A DNA stretch of 64,000 nt from Nageia nagi (taxonomy: Eukaryota; Pinophyta), in NCBI GenBank assembly GCA_050084985.1, contig JBITNC010000001.1, positions 17,980,001-18,044,000 on the forward strand. Reading direction: 5' to 3'. Positions 57,745 through 64,000 of this stretch are shown in pieces. The notes beneath the pieces were generated by a model. That model saw nothing but the letters and a program-made list of their open reading frames with translations. It was not told the DNA's origin and made no database searches. Position 1 is the stretch's first letter. Each line of letters starts with the position of its first letter. A program made the translations under genes and the position numbers.

Positions 57745-59246
57745 GGACCATGGGTTGGCAAGGTCTTTTATTCCCCAAGGACTTTGACTGATGTGTGGAT
57801 GCTCGTTTTAGCCTGTGTTTTTCATACCCGTTTCGATCAAATTTGTGATAATTAGGTGTGCATCCTAACTCTATGACTATAATTTTAAATTTTTTATAGT
57901 TTCTTCTTTATCTAGTTATATATTTATAATTAAGGTTTCAAGTCCTTATCATCAAATTTGATAGATTAATTACATATTGTTAGAAACTATTTAAAATAAT
58001 ATTTTTTAAAACTTATATATATAAGTGTCAATTACAACCTTTCATCAATTACACTTGCACGATTAGTTAAGCACTAAGTCATATATATGATTAATCTATC
58101 AAATTTGATGATGATAACTCGAAACTTTAATTATAAACAAATAACTAAGTGACTAAGAAGCTATAAAAAATTTAGAAGGATTCAACTTTATTAAGTCGGA
58201 TTTTAAAGGATGTAAAGTTGAAATGCACCATTATGAGATCTTTTCCCCTATCAATGATATATTTAAAATAAATTTAAAATGATTACTTATAATGTACTTA
58301 TTAACACAAAAATTTATAAAAGTTGATAATTTAATGCACAACTATTGGACCAAATATATTTTATGAGTGGACAAATATATGACATAGCCATTGGTACGCA
58401 CTCACCTATTGGATCCTCTCCCCTATGATATGATTTATCAACGTTTAGAATAATGTGTTCCATGTCATGAAGATGTCATGCATTTTAAGTGATTAAAGTT
58501 ATAAAAAATGTTTCATAATTTCAACAGTTCATTTATACAAATGTTAGTTTAGTTATGAGTTGCAAATTAATTTCAATTGTTAAAAGATGAATATAATAAT
58601 TAAGTTTTTATAATTATGTGGAGAGGCATTCTATAATGGTAGTTGGGAGGCGAGGATTTAAATATATCTTCATAAATATTTTTAAAAAAATAAATTCATC
58701 GATTAAATAGAAGTTTAATATTATAAAATTAAATTATAGCCGACTAATACATATGAAATTATAATAAAAAATTTATTTAAAAAAAATCAATGATTACAGT
58801 TCAATTTCGTTGATCTACCTTTCTAGGTTAAGTGGAGAATACATTTCTTCTTTACTTTTGTCTTCCCAAGATCTTTATATGCCATACACTTTGGCTTGTG
58901 TCTTTTTTTTATCTATGGGGGATACTCCCACGCTAGTTTGCAACTTCTTACTATCTATCTTTTTTTTATACTCTTTGACTTTTATTTTGCAATTGCTTCC
59001 AACTTTGTGCGTAAATAACTTATTCTTCCACTATCATTTGAGATTCTACCTATATTTTGGATCGTATTGTCTCCAATAATTTCCTCATTATAATTCCCAT
59101 ATTCTTTCCACTATTCCAAATTCCTCCTTAAAAATTATGTTGTTACATTCCAACCATAACTACCACTAAATAAAGCTCATTTTGAGCTACTAAGCTATTC
59201 TCAAAGTTTTGGATTAAAAACTATTATATGACCAATAATCCCATAA
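57745..59246. other. Upstream region of the aminotransferase gene
   Basis: Should contain the promoter of the minus-strand gene. I could not place a TATA box with confidence. It contains the fold-back element at 57887-58173; the rest is AT-rich and has no convincing reading frame. Confidence 0.4.
57887..58173. mobile_element. Fold-back element with 91-bp inverted arms
   Basis: The left arm 57887-57977 (AAATTTTTTATAGTTTCTTC ... ATCATCAAATTTGATAGATT AATTACATAT) and the right arm 58083-58173 (ATATATGATTAATCTATCAA ATTTGATGATGATAACTCGA ... CTATAAAAAATTT) are reverse complements with scattered mismatches and a spacer of about 105 bp. This is typical of fold-back or MITE-type elements. It lies about 140 bp upstream of the aminotransferase start codon and could form a hairpin in the promoter or 5' leader. 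Confidence 0.75.
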
Positions 59247-62200
59247 TTTTTTTTATGAAAAAGACATTTTAATTAAGTAAAAAGTTTTTAACAATTAAAA
59301 AAAAGTTATGGGTGGTAGATTGCAAAACCCAAAGACAAATTCACCCAACCCTAACCATAGGGCTTGTAACTAACACAATCATTAAAACATGAACATATTA
59401 ACCCACACCTCAAGTTAAGATAAGCAAAATAGAGAACATCCTAACTAACAGAATGTATTCACAAAGAAACTACATAAGAAAACTGATAAAGATTAGGTTG
59501 CCTCATGAGAGGAACCCTTATGAGGTGTTTCCAAATCTATCATGTGTTTCCATTTATTAGAGGGGATAGGCCACAAATCCCAACCATCATTTGCATGAAA
59601 AGAAATTTTCTCTTTTCCCACCTCATCTACCCAACTCGTGGTAGGTTAAGTGGGAGAAGGTGGTTAAGACCACCCCCGTTACACAGGGGGAGTAATGTCA
59701 TGTGACATAATCTAGTCTACAACTAACACATATGGTGGTGGCATGTCCTAACCACTAGGAGTACGAGAGGAGCTCGTCCAAGGTTGAGACTAATGATGGT
59801 ATGCTCGTTATGACCACAAACGTAATGGAGGATGTCAGCATGAGCAGGAATGTGAACGATCTTGAGAGGCATTGTTGGGTGGTAACTTGTTGATCACATA
59901 AGGAGCATTACGCCAATACTCCATAAGGGTATGTATGTGTAGGAGCTTGAGCTCAATTTTATGAGCTTGGTCAATAATTTGTAGACATACATCAAAGAAA
60001 CTTTTATCTTATCAAAAAGAGAAAAATTAATGGAAGAAGCAATATTTTGAAAGATAATATTATTTATAGAATTCCAGATATGAAAAAGTAAACTAGTACA
60101 AAAAATATATCAAACTTCCCACAAGGGCAAAGTAAGGGTGAAAGAATCCCTAGTAAAGCATGTTGCTATAAAAATGGAGTGGGCATGTGGGGGAAAAAAA
60201 GTAAGAAACCCATTCCCATCCAAACTTGGAATGTTTGCAAGTCCAAACATTATGCATACAAGACTTTGGCTCATTACAAAAAGAACAACGAGGTACTAAC
60301 ACTCCTAGGTGATGGATATAGGACCCTAAAGGAAGACCCTTATATATTATTAGCTCAAAGCAAAAAGATATCTTTTAGGCTCAATATAAGATTCCCAAAC
60401 AAAAGAGAAATGATGTTTCCATCATGTGTGCCTTGAAATAAGATCCCATTTCTCATCTAATTGAGGAATTATGGGTCAATCTAGCCAAAGCTAGTTGTAG
60501 CTAAGGGAAGTTATCTAGATGATAATAGGGGTATTAATATGCCAACACCAGTCCTTCCACTAAGGTTTATGAGAGTGGACACATATGTTATGAAAAGTGG
60601 AATATGATTTGAGCTTCAGAATGATATCATATGTATCCTTTCCTACATTAGTTAGAAGAAAAGTACATTTGAAATTATCCCAATGGATCCAATCCCTCAT
60701 GTACTTAAAGAAGAAATTGGTAATTGAAATAATGCCTCTCTTGTAAAACTTTCTAGCATGAACCCATTGGATTTGCATGAAGGTTGTGCCTTTGTAGTAA
60801 AAGAAATAAGGCCACCAAATGTTGATCTTCTTAACAGATAAGCCTTTGTGCAAACTATTTCCTTTCCATTTGATCCACAAAATAATTTGATGCCATACCT
60901 TCCAAATGCTTTTACCACAAAAAAGCTTAGAATCTTAACAATTACTAGAGAAAAGATTAACTAAGGGAAACTTGTACCTTTCCAAGCTTTTCGATTGAGA
61001 GGTAAATTGATAGAGATAAAGTGTCAAATAAAAATTTATCATGCTTCTAAGCCTTTTAGAGCTCAAATGATCCATTTAGTATAAATATCCATACCATGTC
61101 ATTTGCATTCTAGCAATCCCACACCACCCAACTCCCTAGGGAGGCAACAGGTACTCCATGCAACTCTACAAAATCCTTTTTTCTCAGTATTACTAGTCCA
61201 TAGGAAGTCTCATAAGAGTTTTTTCTAGCTTATTATAATATGCTTATGAAGTAACCCAACAAGAAGAATAATAGACATTATGGAAGCTAGAACTTTATAA
61301 TAGATTTAAATTTTTTTCAACTAAGGAAAGCTTATTATAGTTTTAATAATCTTGTTTTTTTCATCTTGTTGATCACATAGCTCCACATCTAGGAAGGAGA
61401 CCCATGAAAAGAAAATAGAATCCTTAGGATTTTGAAAACTTATCTAGGGAGAATCCAATTCCATTGGAATTTTATGAGCAATATGGGCTTGGGAAAAGGA
61501 GATTATCTATAGAAAAAGGTGTTCTTCCATTAAATGTTAGAACTTGAGGCCTTGCAAAATGTTTCTAGGAACTCTATTGCTTCAGAGATAGATTACTCAT
61601 CTTCTAGAATGGTAAGGAAGGATTCATTTGTAAAATGATCATTGATGAGATAACCTTGGATATCAAGCAAGGCTATCCCTTAAATTTTTCCTTTAGAATA
61701 ATATCAAGCCAGGAGGTATCCAAAAGCTTATGCTACTAAAACAACACATCCTTGCCTTACAAATCGATTAACCCTATTGGCTTTTATTTAGAAAATTTTT
61801 AGAGAAAGAACTATAGACACATATCAAAACAACATCTAAATTAACTTGATGAATTAAGGTCCAAAACCTAAAGCCTCCAACATGGAGAATATTAACATTC
61901 ATCCAATTCGATCATATGGCTTCTCAAAATATAGCTTAAGGAAGAGGGCATGTTGGTTGGACATGTGAGACCATTAAATGCCTTACCAAATAATAATAAC
62001 ATTATTTAGGATTTATCTATTATGAATGAAACCAATTTTCTGATGGAAGATAATAAATGGAAGTAAATAACTAATTCACAAGGCAAGTGCCTTAGCAATA
62101 ATTTTATAATTAACATTCAAGAGAGTGATAGGTCACCAATTGATGATGAGCTTTAGGTCCCCTTACTTGGGGATAAACTTGTTGTTATCCTTATTAACGA

Positions 62201-64000
62201 TATTACCAAGAGAACCTATTTGTAATGCTTATAGATAGAGTTTATATGAATCAAGGCCAACAAGACTTGTAAAATTCATAAAGGAATCCATCTAGACAAG
62301 GGATCTTATTATCTATCATTTGAGAAAGAGATTCATTTATCTCTTTAAGGGATATGAGTTTATTGCACTCAACTTGAAGATATGGCAAGAGACGAGATGG
62401 TACAATATCTTTGCATCGTTGTAAAGGTTGAGTCATGTTTGAAGTATAGGGCTAAGTTGCAAACACTTACATGTAGTGATGAATGAAGAAATTTGCTATA
62501 TCTAGAAGAGAAGTTAGTTGGATACCATTCTCATGAATAACTTTGAATTAGGTAGCTTGTCTCTAAGGTCTTAACCTTTGAAAAAAAAATTTAGATACCT
62601 TATCCCTAACCTTGAGCTAGTGCAAACAAGCCTTGATTTGTGCTCCTTTGGCTTCATAGAGTTCTATCAACTGGAGCTCATACTTGATTTACTCAACATG
62701 GGATTGCAGGTGAGAGCTAAAGGGATGGAATATAAGTGAAAAAAATCTTTTATAAGCTCATCTCTTAGAGCGTGGATGGAGTGATAATGAATTTGCATAA
62801 CCTTCTTACCCAACCTATGAAGAAGAGTATACGTACAAAAGATTACATCATTTTACCATGCAATCCATTTCAATTCTCTTGAAGGTTTGGGAACCACATT
62901 CTAAACTCTATGTATATGACATAATATGGCATCAATTTGAAGAAAATATGTATTGGGAAAGAAGTGGGATATATAATATCTTTGTAGAAGGGAGGCTATC
63001 TCAATTATGAATGTAATGGGGGAATGATTAGAGGAGATGAGTCATGGAATAGTCTAGATAAAAGGAGCAAAGGATAAACATCAGGTAAAGGAAACTTCTT
63101 GATTATGGGATAACATTTCATGATCAAAATATTTGAAAACTCTTGCATGGCCAACTTGTAAATTAGACCACGTGTACCATAAGTGTTTTAGGAAGTGCTA
63201 TACCAAAAAGCATGCATTAGGGTATGACAACCTAAGTTTATGCTTCATAAAGAACCATGTTTCACATTCCCTAAGGGCCCATTTATTAAGGGTGAGGTTT
63301 TTTTTTATTAGTTGCATTTTCAACCATATTAAAATCCCCACCCATAAGTCAAACAATTGGTGGAAGGGACAATGCATACCACTTCCATAAAGTGCATCTT
63401 TATAGGGCCTCATCTAAGACATAAATGTTAATTATTCTAAATGACAATCCATCCAATTCAAGCAAAATCCACATCGCTTAATTATTGGGATTCATTCCCC
63501 ATGTAATAAAATTAATTTTTCATCGATTGACTAATAGAATGAGGATGCCACCACTTCCATGGGGATGATTGGTAACGTACATCTAGCTTTTAGGTCAAAG
63601 AAGAGAACATGTTAATTGAAAAGTAGAATCAAATACTTTAACCTCTTACAAACAAACAAATCAATACAATAAAATAACTAAGAGCAAGATATTATTTCAT
63701 ATTAAACCAAGTAACATTGGACTAGATCCATCAACCCTTTGAAAAAATTCATTCATGAGTGTCAAGGAGCATACCTCCATCAAACTCATTAGCAAGCTCC
63801 AAATTACAAAGATACTAGAAAGAGTTAGTAGAGAAACTTTCTTGCTCTTTATTTAAAGGACTAGTGTGTCAAGGCTTACCATATTTAACAAAGGGAATTC
63901 CTCAAGGAGGGCTATGGGAACATAAATCCTATGCTTGAGTGTGCACACCCTCTTCCTTTTCCAACTGCTAAATATTTGTAGAAACCAAAAGAATCCCATC
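59247..64000 (-). mobile_element. L1-type LINE, decayed, running off the right edge
   Basis: On the minus strand from the right edge: endonuclease block GGDFNMVENATNKKK (about 63340); RT start SLSQMIDNKIPCLDGFLYEF (62251-62436); ITLLNVNYKIIAKALAL, ILNNVIIIW, FLKLYFEKPYDRI and MLEALGFGP-FIKLI (about 61850-62150), which match the L1 order 'PITLLNxDYKIIxKxLA', 'FLKLDFEKAFDRVEW'; and the C-terminal ILWIKWKGNSLHKGL region (60560-60918). It ends at 59247-59254 with an A8 tail after AATTAAAATGTCTTTTTCAT, as in plant L1s. Stops are frequent. This family (poly-A tail) differs from LINE copies A, B and C (CTTT tail). Confidence 0.85.

Noticed and set aside
57765-57772. AATAAAAG (complement) as TATA box of the aminotransferase
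   Set aside because: It is only about 21-28 bases from the start codon, leaving no room for a transcription start and 5' leader.
58810-59079. An 89-codon hydrophobic open frame
   Set aside because: T-rich DNA yields leucine/phenylalanine-rich frames by chance. There is no homology, start context or partner exon.

Overview
This is nuclear plant DNA, most likely from a conifer or another gymnosperm. It is AT-rich, has no bacterial-style operons, and is mostly old retrotransposons nested inside one another. The only host gene I can follow is stretched over almost 15 kb by one very long intron. The gymnosperm assignment is inference from this architecture and from the repeat types.

Layout. 1-10.4 kb is decayed intergenic DNA: a Ty3/Gypsy pol remnant (430-1168, minus), a broken plant-mobile-domain coding region (2520-4230, minus), a short degenerate repeat array, a TA microsatellite and MITE-like pieces. 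10.4-30.6 kb is a nest. The outer layer is a small non-autonomous LTR element with LTRs of about 170-196 bp (10400-30639). It holds a Gypsy element on the minus strand (10902-20798, TSD AAATT) whose 3' LTR was hit by a LINE (11838-15190). It also holds a chromodomain Gypsy element on the plus strand (21839-30015, TSD ATTTG). That element was in turn hit by a young gag-only LTR element (26004-28636, TSD GATTA) whose two 320-bp LTRs look identical. 30.9-31.4 kb is a degenerate tandem array.

33.6-42.2 kb is a second LINE of the same family, split by a chromovirus-type LTR element (34107-39989, TSD CTGCA/CCGCA). This element is the most remarkable object in the window. Between a gag-like start and a chromodomain tail its pol genes are gone. 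In their place are same-strand, intronless pieces of several unrelated host genes: an SLH-domain protein, a TWD40-2-like TPLATE-complex subunit, MMS19, an ECA-type calcium ATPase and MED16. It is a multi-gene transduction chimera.

43.0-57.7 kb (minus) is a class I aminotransferase gene of the kynurenine/glutamine-transaminase-K type with an organelle-type leader. Exon 1 is 57505-57744 and exon 2 is 42997-44144. They join in phase 0 across a 13.36-kb intron filled with LTR, LINE, SINE-like, MITE-like and minisatellite sequence. One base is missing in the conserved NPTGK motif, so the gene is either recently disabled or carries a sequence error. About 140 bp upstream of its start codon lies a fold-back element with 91-bp arms.

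59.2 kb to the right edge is a decayed L1-type LINE on the minus strand. Apart from the aminotransferase, nothing in the window looks like a functioning cellular gene. The biology here is retrotransposon nesting, gene capture and intron expansion.
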